Notes under the pieces: model-generated
What the model saw: only the letters and a program-made list of their open reading frames with translations
The model's database searches: none
Told to the model about the DNA's origin: nothing
Assembly: GCF_001742745.1 (NCBI RefSeq)
Contig: NZ_MJAK01000007.1
Location: 1-64,000 of the forward strand
Length of the DNA stretch: 64,000 nt
Reading direction: 5' to 3'
Source: Curtobacterium sp. ER1/6
Lineage (GTDB): Bacteria > Actinomycetota > Actinomycetes > Actinomycetales > Microbacteriaceae
Position numbers and translations under genes: made by a program
Shown: one piece after another, positions 54,188 through 62,789 of the stretch
Numbering within the stretch: position 1 is the stretch's first letter
Layout of the letters: each line of letters begins with the position of its first letter

Positions 54188-56016
54188 TCCGTCTGCTCCG
54201 CGCGCTCCGCCGCCGCGACGACGACCGCGGCATGGCCCTGGTCGCGGTCGTCGGCATCGGCGCGGTGGTCATGCTGCTCGTCGGGACGATGGTCGCCGTC
54301 GCGACGTCCGGTGCCCGCGTCACCTCGACGGACCGGTCCTGGAACCGTGCGATCGCCGCGGCCTACGCGGGCGTCGCCGACTACCAGTCCCGTCTCAACG
54401 CGGACAACTCCTACGGCAACTACGGGCAGGCGGACGCGCCCTTCAGCGCGGCTTCCGGCAGTGTCTTCGCCAAGGGGTCGGGGGGCAACCCGGCGTTCGG
54501 GTACCGCGCGCAGGACGCGTGGGTGTCGGTGCCGACGGGCGACGGTTCCGCGAGCGACTCGGCGTTCCGGTACGCCGTCGACAACAGCAAGTTGTCCTCG
54601 CAGGGCGTGATCCGTGTGCAGTCGACCGGTCGTTCGGGAACCACCACCCGCACCGTCGTCGCCAACGTCCGCCCGGACGGCTTCTCGAACTACCTGTACT
54701 TCACGAACTACGAGTCCGGTGACCCGTCGGTGACCAACGAGAAGGGGATCGGCTCCGCCGCGTGCACCTCGGCGTACCGTCCGCTCGCGACGACGTCGAC
54801 CTGCGACCAGATCCAGTTCGGGTCCGGCGACGTCCTGAAGGGGCCGGTCCGTTCGAACGACCAGATCAAGGTCTGCGGCGCGACCTTCAAGAACACCGTC
54901 CAGAGCGTGTTCGGCGTCTCGAGCAGCGGATGCTCGACGGGCAACTACGCGTCCAACCCCACCACGTCGTCCACGCTCACACCGCCGGCGACCATCGGCG
55001 ACCTGCGGGACTACACCCGCTCGGACCTCCCGTCGACGACCGAGACGGTCGAGGGCGCCGGCTGCCTGTACACCGGGCCGACCAAGATCGTCTTCAACGG
55101 TGACGGGACGATGACCGTCCGGTCACCGCTCACCATCGTGACCCAGGTGCGCGGCGAGAGCGCCGTCCCGGGAGCACAGATCACGAGCGGTGACGCGGTC
55201 GCGAAGTGCGGGGCGGTCGCCGCCCTGCGCAGCGCTTCGGGTGCGACGATCGCCGTGCCGAAGAACAACCTCGTCTACGTCCAGAACGAGCCGAGCGCTC
55301 GACCGGCCGGCACCGCACAGGACCCGAACTACTGGAACGGGTCGCCGATGAAGACCACGGCCACGGCGTGCTCCGTCCCGAACCCGACCGTCGGTCGCGA
55401 CAGCGCGACGTCGCTGCGCGGCAACGGCGTCGGCTACCCGTACGTGGGGAGTTCGACGAGCGTCTCCGAGACCGACCCGACCGCGGGTGCCGGTGCGGCG
55501 GTGTCGAACCCGTACGGCTGCGACCGCGGGGACGTCTTCGTCCAGGGAACCGTCGACAAGGCCGTCACGATCGCGGCGGAGAACTACCTCTACGTCACGG
55601 GTGACATCACCTACAGCGCGAACCGCTCGGCCTCGACGGTCCTCGGGCTGATCGGGCAGCGCGCCGTGTGGGTGTGGAACCCGATCCGTCCGGACGGCAA
55701 CGCCGTCCTGCCGAGCAACCGGGAGATCGACGCTGCGATCCTCTCGAACACCGGAACGTTCGTCGTCCAGAACTGGACGCGGGGCTCGGCCTACGGGCGT
55801 GGCCTCCTCACCGTGAACGGTTCGATCGCCCAGAACTTCCGTGGAGCCGTCGGACTGGCCAGCGGTCAGGGGTACACGAAGGCGTACCAGTTCGACTCGA
55901 GTCTCGCGGTCTACACACCCCCGAAGTTCCCGCAGCCGACCGTCACGACGTACCGTGTCGCCACACAGGTCGAGTCGAGGACGGCGTACACCGCGAGCGG
56001 GACGGCCATCCCGTGA
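54184..56016 (+). CDS. Large PilX-like pilus-associated protein
   Basis: A 610-residue protein anchored by one N-terminal segment (residues 16-42: GMALVAVVGIGAVVMLLVGTMVAVAT) that follows a positive, PilX-like start, without the Glu at position 5. The region SWNRAIAAAYAGVADYQSRLN is the PilX-type signature. The huge exported part is beta-rich, Ser/Thr/Asn-rich, and has several cysteines (SAACTSAYRPLATTSTCDQI, VCGATF, GCSTG, GCLYTG, KCGAV). Toward the end a passage (KAVTIAAENYLYVTGDITY, AAILSNTGTFVVQNW) resembles bacterial adhesin or solenoid folds. Possible tip adhesin. It overlaps the prepilin peptidase gene. Confidence 0.7.
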   Translation: MIRLLRALRRRDDDRGMALVAVVGIGAVVMLLVGTMVAVATSGARVTSTDRSWNRAIAAAYAGVADYQSRLNADNSYGNYGQADAPFSAASGSVFAKGSGGNPAFGYRAQDAWVSVPTGDGSASDSAFRYAVDNSKLSSQGVIRVQSTGRSGTTTRTVVANVRPDGFSNYLYFTNYESGDPSVTNEKGIGSAACTSAYRPLATTSTCDQIQFGSGDVLKGPVRSNDQIKVCGATFKNTVQSVFGVSSSGCSTGNYASNPTTSSTLTPPATIGDLRDYTRSDLPSTTETVEGAGCLYTGPTKIVFNGDGTMTVRSPLTIVTQVRGESAVPGAQITSGDAVAKCGAVAALRSASGATIAVPKNNLVYVQNEPSARPAGTAQDPNYWNGSPMKTTATACSVPNPTVGRDSATSLRGNGVGYPYVGSSTSVSETDPTAGAGAAVSNPYGCDRGDVFVQGTVDKAVTIAAENYLYVTGDITYSANRSASTVLGLIGQRAVWVWNPIRPDGNAVLPSNREIDAAILSNTGTFVVQNWTRGSAYGRGLLTVNGSIAQNFRGAVGLASGQGYTKAYQFDSSLAVYTPPKFPQPTVTTYRVATQVESRTAYTASGTAIP

Positions 56017-56843
56017 CCGCTGCCGTGACGCTCATCGGCAGCCTGACCGCTGCCCTCGGACTGGCGCTCGGGTCGTTCCTCAACGTCGTGGTGCACCGGG
56101 TGCCCGCGGGGCTCTCGGTGGTGGCGCCGGCCTCGGCCTGCCCGCGCTGCGCGCACCCGATCCGCAGGCGTGACAACGTCCCCGTGGTGTCGTGGCTCGT
56201 GCTCCGCGGACGCTGCCGCGACTGCGCGACGCCGATCTCCGTCCGCTACCCGCTGGTCGAGGCGGCCACCGCGGTCCTGTTCGTCCTGGTCGCGGTCCGC
56301 TTCCTCCCGGGGGCCGGGTCGACCCCCGCCGTGCTCGCCGGGCAGCTCGTCCTGCTCGCCGCCCTGCTCACGGCGATGGCGGGCAGTGTCGCGCTGGCCC
56401 TCATCGACCTGGACACCCAGCGGCTGCCGAACCGCATCGTGCTCCCGGCGTACCCGGTCCTGCTCGTCCTGCTGACGCTGTCGTCCGCGCTCACCGGCGA
56501 GTGGAGCGCACTGCTCCGGGGCCTCGTCGGGATGGTCGTCCTCGGCGGCGTCTACCTGCTCCTGGCCCTCGCGGTCCCCCGCGGGATGGGCCTCGGCGAC
56601 GTGAAGCTGGCCGGCGTGCTCGGGCTCGTCCTCGCGTACCTCGGATGGGGACCCCTCGCTGTGGGTGCTTTCGCGGCGTTCCTGCTCGGCGGTACCTTCG
56701 GCATCGTCCTCCTGGTGGCGGGACGGGCGCGCCGGTCGACGGGGATCCCGTTCGGCCCCTGGATGCTCCTCGGCGCGTGGGTGGGCGCGTTCGCCGGCGG
56801 ACCGATCTGGGGCGCGTACCTGCGACTCCTCGGCCTCCACTGA
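56013..56843 (+). CDS. pilD: Prepilin peptidase / N-methyltransferase PilD
   Basis: A 276-residue integral membrane aspartic peptidase. The N-terminal cytosolic domain has the four zinc-binding cysteines 43, 46, 68 and 71 (CPRCAHPIRRRDN, then CRDCATPI) needed for N-methylation. The catalytic aspartates are D132 (LALIDLDTQRLP) and D196 in GLGDVKL. About seven to eight membrane segments follow. It should process PilA and the minor prepilins encoded upstream. GTG start within the previous stop. Confidence 0.93.
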   Translation: MTAAVTLIGSLTAALGLALGSFLNVVVHRVPAGLSVVAPASACPRCAHPIRRRDNVPVVSWLVLRGRCRDCATPISVRYPLVEAATAVLFVLVAVRFLPGAGSTPAVLAGQLVLLAALLTAMAGSVALALIDLDTQRLPNRIVLPAYPVLLVLLTLSSALTGEWSALLRGLVGMVVLGGVYLLLALAVPRGMGLGDVKLAGVLGLVLAYLGWGPLAVGAFAAFLLGGTFGIVLLVAGRARRSTGIPFGPWMLLGAWVGAFAGGPIWGAYLRLLGLH

Positions 56844-56870
56844 CCGAACTGCTTCCCCGGAAGGAACGAC

Positions 56871-57923
56871 ATGGCGAAGAACATCGTCGGCATCGACATG
56901 GGTTCGGAGACGATCCGAGCCGTCGAGGTCGCCGACACCGAGAAGGCGCAGCCGATCATCACCCGGGTCGCCGAAGTCCCGGTACCGGTCGGCGCGACGA
57001 AGCAGGGTGAGGTGCTCGAGGCGAACACGGTCGCCGCCGCGCTCCGCGAACTCTGGTCGATCGGGCGCTTCCGCACGAAGGACGTCGTGCTCGGGATGGG
57101 GAACCAGCGGGTGCTGTCCCGCGACCTCACCGTACCGAAGGCGCCGCTCGCGCAGATCCGTGAGTCGTTGCCGTTCCAAGTGCAGGACATGCTGCCGGTG
57201 CCGGTGGGCGACGCGATCCTCGACTTCTACCCGACCGAAGAGGCCGTGAGCGATGCGGGTCCGGTCGTGCACGGCCTGCTCGTGGCGGCCATCAAGGACG
57301 CCGTCCTGGCCAACGTCCGGGCGGCCGAGCTCGCCGGGCTGCGGCCGGTCGGCGTCGACCTCATCCCGTTCGCGCTGACGCGGGTCCTCGCGCCGCGGGT
57401 CGCCGGAGCCGGGACCGTCGCCCTGGTGGACTGCGGCGGGAACACCACCTCGGTGGTCGTGGTCAGGGACGGCGTGCCGCGGTTCGTCCGCATCATCCCC
57501 ACCGGTGGAGGCGACGTGACGAAGACGATCGCGAGCCGTCTCGACATCCCGGTCGCCGAAGCGGAAGCCGTGAAGCGGCACTTCGGCGTGGTCGGCCGGA
57601 CGCTCACGCCGGACGATGCCCGAGCGGTGGGCGTGATCCGCGAGACCGTCGGCGAGCTGATGATGAGCATCCGCAACACCGTGAACTACTACGCCAGCAC
57701 CCGTCCGGACGACGCCGTCCGCGGCATCGTCGCCGTGGGTGGCGGCGCCGCCCTGCCCGGTTTCCGCGAGAGTCTGGGCGACGTCACCGGGCTCCCGGTG
57801 GCGATCGGCGACCCGTTCGTGTCGGCACGCACCGCGCGCGGCGTCACGCCCGAACTGCTCCGTGAGCGCTCGACGTCGATCGCCGTCGCCTGGAGCCTGG
57901 CCGTCGGAGGACGTGCAGCATGA
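56871..57923 (+). CDS. pilM: Type IV pilus assembly protein PilM
   Basis: A 350-residue cytoplasmic actin-like (FtsA-type) protein. The phosphate loops are visible (GIDMGSETIRAVEV, then VDCGGNTTSVVVVRDG and AVGGGAALPGFRESLG), as is the PilM segment ESLPFQVQDMLPVPVGDAILDFYP. It binds the N-terminal tail of PilN and aligns the inner-membrane complex. The ribosome site GGAAGGA precedes the ATG, 27 bases after pilD. The chain is slightly basic and lacks membrane segments. Confidence 0.92.
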   Translation: MAKNIVGIDMGSETIRAVEVADTEKAQPIITRVAEVPVPVGATKQGEVLEANTVAAALRELWSIGRFRTKDVVLGMGNQRVLSRDLTVPKAPLAQIRESLPFQVQDMLPVPVGDAILDFYPTEEAVSDAGPVVHGLLVAAIKDAVLANVRAAELAGLRPVGVDLIPFALTRVLAPRVAGAGTVALVDCGGNTTSVVVVRDGVPRFVRIIPTGGGDVTKTIASRLDIPVAEAEAVKRHFGVVGRTLTPDDARAVGVIRETVGELMMSIRNTVNYYASTRPDDAVRGIVAVGGGAALPGFRESLGDVTGLPVAIGDPFVSARTARGVTPELLRERSTSIAVAWSLAVGGRAA

Positions 57924-58681
57924 CCGAGATCATCGACGGGACGTCCACATCGACGGGGGCTCCCGGACCGCGCGGCCGTTCCGGGCGCCAGCGCCCGCAG
58001 GGTGCCAGGACTCCGTCGGCCGGCGTCACGCGCGGACTCGTCATCGGTGGGCCGCCCCGGGTGGACCTCCTGCCGGCCGTCGTGCACACGGACCGACGGC
58101 ACCGCCAGCTCGTCCGTCGTGTCTGGGCCGGCGTCGTCGTGGTGGCGGTCGGCGTCGGCATCGTCGCCGGCTGGGCGACCATGGAGCGCATGGCGGCGGA
58201 ACAGGAGCTCGCAGCCGCACAGGGCGAGACGACCGCGCTCGCGCAGCAGCAGGGCCAGTTCGGCGACGTGCGGGCCGCCGAGTCCGAGTCGTCACTGCTC
58301 GAGGCCGCGCAACGTGTCGGCGGATCGACCGAGATCGACTGGTCGACGACGCTCCAGTCCGTGCGGTCGAAACTGCCCAGCGGCGTCGAGATCACGGGCG
58401 TCACCATCGACTCGGCGTCGCCCACAGCGCAGTACGCACAATCGGACGACCCGTTGCAGGGACAGCGCATCGCCACGCTGACCTTCGACGCGAAGAGCGC
58501 CGTCCTGCCGTCGATCCCGGACTGGCTGACCGCCGTGAGCGGCGTCACGGGTTTCGTCGACGCGAACGCGAACTCCGTGGCACGGGCCGACGACGGCAGC
58601 GGGTACTCCGTCAACATGACCATCCACCTCGACGAACGAGCGTTCGACGGCAGGTACGCTGCCGACGCCGCGAAGGGTTGA
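57920..58681 (+). CDS. pilN: PilN-like alignment-complex protein
   Basis: A 253-residue bitopic protein. A cytoplasmic arm of about 70 residues contains PPRVDLLPAVV, the equivalent of the INLLP motif that docks onto PilM. One membrane segment follows (about 72-92), then a coiled-coil (EQELAAAQGETTALAQQQGQF) and an extracytoplasmic alpha/beta domain (DWSTTLQSVRSKLPSGVEITGVTID, then GVTGFVDANAN). It overlaps pilM by 4 bases and is 3 bases from pilO. Confidence 0.85.
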   Translation: MTEIIDGTSTSTGAPGPRGRSGRQRPQGARTPSAGVTRGLVIGGPPRVDLLPAVVHTDRRHRQLVRRVWAGVVVVAVGVGIVAGWATMERMAAEQELAAAQGETTALAQQQGQFGDVRAAESESSLLEAAQRVGGSTEIDWSTTLQSVRSKLPSGVEITGVTIDSASPTAQYAQSDDPLQGQRIATLTFDAKSAVLPSIPDWLTAVSGVTGFVDANANSVARADDGSGYSVNMTIHLDERAFDGRYAADAAKG

Positions 58682-58684
58682 CCG

Positions 58685-59428
58685 ATGTCCCGCAACCGCC
58701 TCAGCCTGCTCCTCGCCGTGCTCTCGATGGTCGTCGTGGCCGTCGGCGGGTTCTTCCTGGCCGTCCAGCCCCAGCTCGCCCAGACAGCTGCCGCCCACGA
58801 GCAGACGTCGACCGTCGAGCAGACCAACGACACCAGCCGTGCGGAGCTCGTACGGCTCCGGCAGCAGGCCGCGCAGCTTCCGTCGATGCGCCGGGAGCTC
58901 GCGGCCCTCGAGACCTCGATCCCGTCGAAGGCGTCGCTGTCGTCGTTCATCGACGAGCTCAACGGCGTCGCGGAGGCGAGCGGCATGCAGGTCTCGTCCT
59001 TCACCGCGAGTGACGGGACGGCCTACGCTCCGCCGGCAGCGGACGCGACGGGGTCCGGATCGTCGGCGAGCGCTGCGACCGCCGCTCCGAGCGCTACGGC
59101 GACACCGGCTCCCACGACTGCCGCGGCGACGTCACCGACCGCACCGCACGTCGTGACCGACCCGTCGATCACCGCGCAGAACCTCTCGATCGTCCCGGTC
59201 ACGGTCGCGGTGGACGGCACCTTCGACCAGGCCCTTGCCTTCGTCAAGGGCGTGCAGGCAAGTGGCCGGTTGTTCCTCATCACCACGATCAGCTCGGCGC
59301 AGAAGACCGGCGCTGACGGCGGTGCCGGGACGACCGCGACCTGGACCTTCGGGGGGTCCGTGTACGTGCTCGACCGGACCGCCGGAGCGTCCTCGACGGC
59401 AAGCCCGGACCCCGCTGCGAACGGCTGA
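58685..59428 (+). CDS. pilO: PilO-like alignment-complex protein
   Basis: A 247-residue bitopic protein: one membrane segment at residues 7-27, a coiled-coil (EQTNDTSRAELVRLRQQAAQLPSMRREL), then a ferredoxin-like fold (IPSKASLSSFIDELNGVAEASGMQVSSFTASD, then LSIVPVTVAVDGTFDQALAFVKGVQASGRLFLITTISS). An Ala/Thr/Pro linker of about 45 residues separates the halves. It pairs with PilN. No PilP or PilQ follows, as expected where there is no outer membrane. A hairpin after the gene ends the operon. Confidence 0.85.
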   Translation: MSRNRLSLLLAVLSMVVVAVGGFFLAVQPQLAQTAAAHEQTSTVEQTNDTSRAELVRLRQQAAQLPSMRRELAALETSIPSKASLSSFIDELNGVAEASGMQVSSFTASDGTAYAPPAADATGSGSSASAATAAPSATATPAPTTAAATSPTAPHVVTDPSITAQNLSIVPVTVAVDGTFDQALAFVKGVQASGRLFLITTISSAQKTGADGGAGTTATWTFGGSVYVLDRTAGASSTASPDPAANG

Positions 59429-59442
59429 GACACCACCCCGCA

Positions 59443-59475
59443 AAGTGGGTGCGCCGCGCCACGCCGCACCCACTT
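59443..59475 (+). terminator. Terminator of the pilus operon
   Basis: AAGTGGGTGCG (59443-59453) and CGCACCCACTT (59465-59475) form a perfect 11-bp stem 15 bases after the pilO stop. Confidence 0.75.
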
Positions 59476-59590
59476 CCGCGACACCCGTCGGTGTGCCTAC
59501 GATGCTGCCGACGCCGCACTCGCGGCTGCTCACCCCCCTCTCGGACGGTCGCCTCAGGACGGCCGTTCCTCGTCGTGCCCGGAGTCGCGC

Positions 59591-60172
59591 GTGTTGGTCG
59601 GAATCGTGGAGTTCCTCGGCTGGTTCGGTGCCGTAACCGTTCTCGCAGGTTACCTGCTCTTCTCGCTGGGCAAGATCCCGAACGGGCCGCTGTACCAGGT
59701 GCTCAACCTCGTAGGCGGACTGTCCGTCGCGATCAACGTCGCGGCGCACCACGCGATCCCGTCGACGATCGTCAACGGCGTCTGGGCCGTGATCGCGGTC
59801 GTCGTCCTGGTGAAGATGGTGCGAGTCCGTCGCCTGACCAGGAAGGGTGCGACGCAGGTGCCCGCGGCTGCCGAGCACGTCGTCCTGCACACCGAGCCGC
59901 CGGCGACGACCGCGGTCCTGCCGGTGGTGGGCCCCGCGCTCCGCGACCACGAGGCGGAGGCGACCGACGCCGCCGGACCCGCGCCGCGCCTCCAGGCCGA
60001 CACCGACACCGACGCCGTCGCCGCCCCCGCCGCACCGATGACCGAGTCCGTCCCGGTGATCACGGCGACGATCGCGCTCGCGCTCGTGGCCGCCGCGCAG
60101 CAGCACGCGGAGCACGGGACGCAGGAGCACCCGGAGCCGACACCCCAGCGCGAGGACGCCGCGCAGCGCTGA
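59591..60172 (+). CDS. Small membrane protein with a variable cytoplasmic tail
   Basis: A 193-residue protein. Three membrane segments (about 5-24, 32-50, 56-76) hold a pattern like CBU_0592/DUF-type transporter-like membrane proteins (LGWFGAVTVLAGYLLFSLGKIPNGPLYQVLNLVGGLSVAINV). The tail of about 110 residues is Ala/Thr/Glu-rich, with a second hydrophobic stretch near residue 160 (VITATIALALVAAAQQ). No function known. GTG start; no other gene is coupled to it. Confidence 0.6.
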   Translation: MLVGIVEFLGWFGAVTVLAGYLLFSLGKIPNGPLYQVLNLVGGLSVAINVAAHHAIPSTIVNGVWAVIAVVVLVKMVRVRRLTRKGATQVPAAAEHVVLHTEPPATTAVLPVVGPALRDHEAEATDAAGPAPRLQADTDTDAVAAPAAPMTESVPVITATIALALVAAAQQHAEHGTQEHPEPTPQREDAAQR

Positions 60173-60237
60173 CCAGCGCGCGGGCGACCGACCGCGGCGT
60201 CCGGCCCGCACGCCCCTGCCGGCAGTACGCTCGTGCC

Positions 60238-60693
60238 ATGTCCCGATGGCTGGTGGCGACGATGACGTCCGTGCTCTTCATCGCGCTCGTCATCGCCGTG
60301 ACGGGCTTCGAGGCCCTGCTCGCCGACGTCGAGGCCATCCCGCAGCCCGACGCGAGCCCCTACCTCGGCCCCGCGATGGTGGTCGGCGCCAGCGTGGTCG
60401 TGTTCCTCGCGACGGCCGCCGGCATCCGCGAGGGGAACCCCGGCGTGACGGGCCTCGTCGCCGCCGCCGGCACGTACCTCGTGATGCTCGGCGTCGGCTC
60501 CGTCGGGTACGCGATCGTCCGGGGCGACGGCACGGAGCTGCTCGTCTTCCCCGCGGGCTCCGCCCTCAGCCCGTTCGTGGTCGGTTCCGTGGTGGTCGCG
60601 CTCCTGTGCGTCGTCGGCGGGATCGCGGCCGCGCGGCACCAGGCCCGCGGCACGTCGACCGCCAGCACGGCTCCGGACCACGACCGCGCCTGA
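60238..60693 (+). CDS. DUF6121-like multi-span membrane protein
   Basis: A 151-residue integral membrane protein with four segments (about 5-24, 41-60, 68-88, 106-128). The pattern resembles the DUF6121 group found in Microbacteriaceae; this is from memory and tentative. Function unknown. The stop codon overlaps the first copy of an 18-19-bp tandem repeat that fills the gap to the next gene. Confidence 0.6.
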   Translation: MSRWLVATMTSVLFIALVIAVTGFEALLADVEAIPQPDASPYLGPAMVVGASVVVFLATAAGIREGNPGVTGLVAAAGTYLVMLGVGSVGYAIVRGDGTELLVFPAGSALSPFVVGSVVVALLCVVGGIAAARHQARGTSTASTAPDHDRA

Positions 60694-60766
60694 CCGGCGA
60701 CCCCGCGCCCGACCGGCGACCTCGCGCTCGACCGGCGATCCCGCGCCGACCGGCGACCCCGCGCCA
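60692..60766. repeat. Tandem repeat of 18-19 bp, four copies
   Basis: Four near-identical units beginning GACCGGCGA occur at 60692-60710, 60711-60729, 60730-60747 and 60748-60766; the third is one base shorter. Such small arrays change copy number easily and could be a strain marker. No gene in the array is supported. Confidence 0.8.
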
Positions 60767-60829
60767 CCGGACCGGAACCCCCGCCGGCGGTAGGATCCCG
60801 GAGCAGGCACGCAGCACGACGGGGGACCC

Positions 60830-61966
60830 ATGACCGACCAGCATCCGGACGGGTGGGCCGCGGTCCCGCACGTCGACGGCATCCGCGGCACCCGCGAGCC
60901 CGCTGCCCCCGTCCCGACCCCCGCGGCGGCCGGTCGGCCCCGCCGGCGACTGCGTCGGCGCACGCTCGTCGGCATCGTCGCGGGCGGCGCGGTCGTGCTC
61001 CTGCTCGCCGTGACCGGTGTCGTCGGGTGGACCGTGCAGTCGTCGTCGCACGCCGCGGACCGGCCGGTCCGGGCCTTCCTCGACGACCTGACGGCGGGTC
61101 GCGTCACCGACGCCCTCGACGCAGCGGGGATCGACCACGACGACCAGGACGTGCTGCTCACCGACGCGGCGTACGCGAAGGCCTCGGACCACGTGACCGG
61201 GTACCGCATCGCGGGGACGCGGACGGACGGCGACACCGCGACGGTCCAGGCGGTGCTGCGGCAGGACGGGCGTGACCTGCCGACGACCTTCACGCTCGAC
61301 CGGACGGACACCGACTGGGGCGTCTTCCCGGTCTGGCAGCTCGAGGCGCCGGAGCTCGGTCGGGTCGAGGTGTCGGTCGAGGGGCCGGCGAGCACCGCGG
61401 TCGAGGTCGCGGGGGAGCGCGTGGAGACCTCCCGCGACGGCACGGCACGGCTCGCGGCGCTGCCCGGGACCTACCCGGTCACGGTCGACGGCGGCAAGTG
61501 GTTCACGGCCGACGACGGCTCGGCGCGGGTGGCCGGCTTCGGTGCGGCGGGGTCCGCGCCGGTGGCGATGACCACGTCGCTCACCGACGCGGGGCAGCAG
61601 GCCGCGCAGCAGGCCGTCGACCGGTGGGTGGACGGATGCGTCGCATCGACCGACGCGGCGCCCGCGGGGTGCAGCTTCTACGCCTACGGCGAGGACCCCG
61701 CGTACACCTACTCGAACCAGAAGTGGTCCCTCGAGCAGCGACCGGAGGTGACGGTCGGCGGCTGGCTGGCACGCGGCTGGGCGGTCTCGACCACGAAGGC
61801 TGGCCGGGCGACCTACACCGCGGACATCTCGGGACCGGGTGGCGTGGGCACCGCCTCGGCCGGCCCGATGAACGTCAACGCCAGCGGGTACATCTCGGGC
61901 TTCTCCGACTCCGGCGCCACGTTCGAGTCGGCGATCGGCAACGGCGCATCCGACTCGGGGTCCTGA
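60830..61966 (+). CDS. Membrane-anchored protein with an extracytoplasmic domain, unknown function
   Basis: A 378-residue protein. A Pro/Arg-rich cytoplasmic arm (1-42) precedes one membrane segment (about 43-66). The outside part of about 310 residues starts with an NTF2/DUF4878-like helical portion (VRAFLDDLTAGRVTDALDAAGIDH, YAKASDHVTGYRIAGTRTDGDTATVQAVLRQDG), then a beta-rich region (TYPVTVDGGKWFTADDGSARVAGFG) and ends with CVASTDAAPAGCSFYAYGEDPAYTYSNQKW, with two cysteines. Possibly an envelope stress or wall-binding protein; not recognised further. Confidence 0.65.
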   Translation: MTDQHPDGWAAVPHVDGIRGTREPAAPVPTPAAAGRPRRRLRRRTLVGIVAGGAVVLLLAVTGVVGWTVQSSSHAADRPVRAFLDDLTAGRVTDALDAAGIDHDDQDVLLTDAAYAKASDHVTGYRIAGTRTDGDTATVQAVLRQDGRDLPTTFTLDRTDTDWGVFPVWQLEAPELGRVEVSVEGPASTAVEVAGERVETSRDGTARLAALPGTYPVTVDGGKWFTADDGSARVAGFGAAGSAPVAMTTSLTDAGQQAAQQAVDRWVDGCVASTDAAPAGCSFYAYGEDPAYTYSNQKWSLEQRPEVTVGGWLARGWAVSTTKAGRATYTADISGPGGVGTASAGPMNVNASGYISGFSDSGATFESAIGNGASDSGS

Positions 61967-62415
61967 CCGGCGGCGGTCCGCAGGACGGCCCCGACGCGCG
62001 GCCGGTTCCGGACACCGCGTGGTCGGTCCGTCGGACGGGAGGCGCGGGTCGCCGACCCAGGTCCGGTCACGCCGGTCGGTGGTCGCCGCACGTCGGTCGC
62101 CGGTCGGGGGGTCGCCGGTCGCCGGTCGGGGGTCGGCCCGCCCGCACCGGGCCGGTGTCCGCCCGTGGCGTCACCACGGGCCTCCACGGGCGACGCGCCC
62201 GGATTGATTTCGCCCTGTGACGCGGGTAGTCTCTACCGGGTGTGCGCCCTCGGGCGCGCCCGGAATCCCGGCCCACGCTCGTCGACCTCGACGAGACCGT
62301 ACCGGGGTCGATCCATCCCACCGTCTCTCCTCCGCCGTCAGGCGGTGATCAGCGTGGGATGAGGAAGCCGACGGACCGCGTCGGCCAGAGCACGAGCGAA
62401 GAACCAGGAGAACAG
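61967..62415 (+). other. str operon leader and promoter region
   Basis: 449 bases with no gene of their own. The left part includes the GGACGGGAGGCGCG motif at 62033-62046 (only one arm of the hairpin seen elsewhere) and short direct repeats of GGTCGCCGGTCGG (about 62090-62137). The predicted promoter is at 62204-62232, and a leader of about 175 bases reaches rpsL. Confidence 0.55.
62204..62232 (+). promoter_or_regulatory. Predicted promoter of rpsL-rpsG-fusA
   Basis: TTGATT (62204-62209) and TAGTCT (62227-62232) are 17 bases apart, in the right place for a strong ribosomal promoter of sigma-70 type. Confidence 0.6.
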
Positions 62416-62784
62416 TTGCCTACCATCCAGCAGCTCGTTCGCAAGGGTCGCACGCCCAAGGTCGTCAAGACCAAGGCGCCGGCACTGAAGGCGAACCCCC
62501 AGCAGCGTGGTGTCTGCACCCGCGTCTACACCACCACCCCCAAGAAGCCGAACTCGGCCCTGCGCAAGGTCGCTCGTGTCAAGCTCTCGAACGGCACCGA
62601 GGTCACGGCCTACATCCCCGGTGAGGGCCACAACCTGCAGGAGCACTCGATGGTGCTCGTCCGCGGCGGTCGTGTGAAGGACCTCCCCGGTGTGCGCTAC
62701 AAGATCATCCGTGGTGCCCTGGACACCCAGGCCGTCAAGAACCGTAAGCAGGCTCGCAGCCGCTACGGCGCAAAGAAGGGTTGA
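62416..62784 (+). CDS. rpsL: 30S ribosomal protein S12
   Basis: The 122-residue S12 protein. It starts with TTG after AGGAG and reads [20 protein letters not shown]. The streptomycin-resistance positions are wild type: Lys43 in [11 protein letters not shown] and Lys88 in GGRVKDLPG, so the allele predicts sensitivity. The family length and the C-terminal RSRYGAKK are normal. rpsG starts 5 bases after the stop. Confidence 0.98.
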   Translation: MPTIQQLVRKGRTPKVVKTKAPALKANPQQRGVCTRVYTTTPKKPNSALRKVARVKLSNGTEVTAYIPGEGHNLQEHSMVLVRGGRVKDLPGVRYKIIRGALDTQAVKNRKQARSRYGAKKG

Positions 62785-62789
62785 GGTAG

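Noticed and set aside
60692..60766. Possible CRISPR array
   Set aside because: Units are only 18-19 bp, follow each other directly without spacers, and no cas genes are present.
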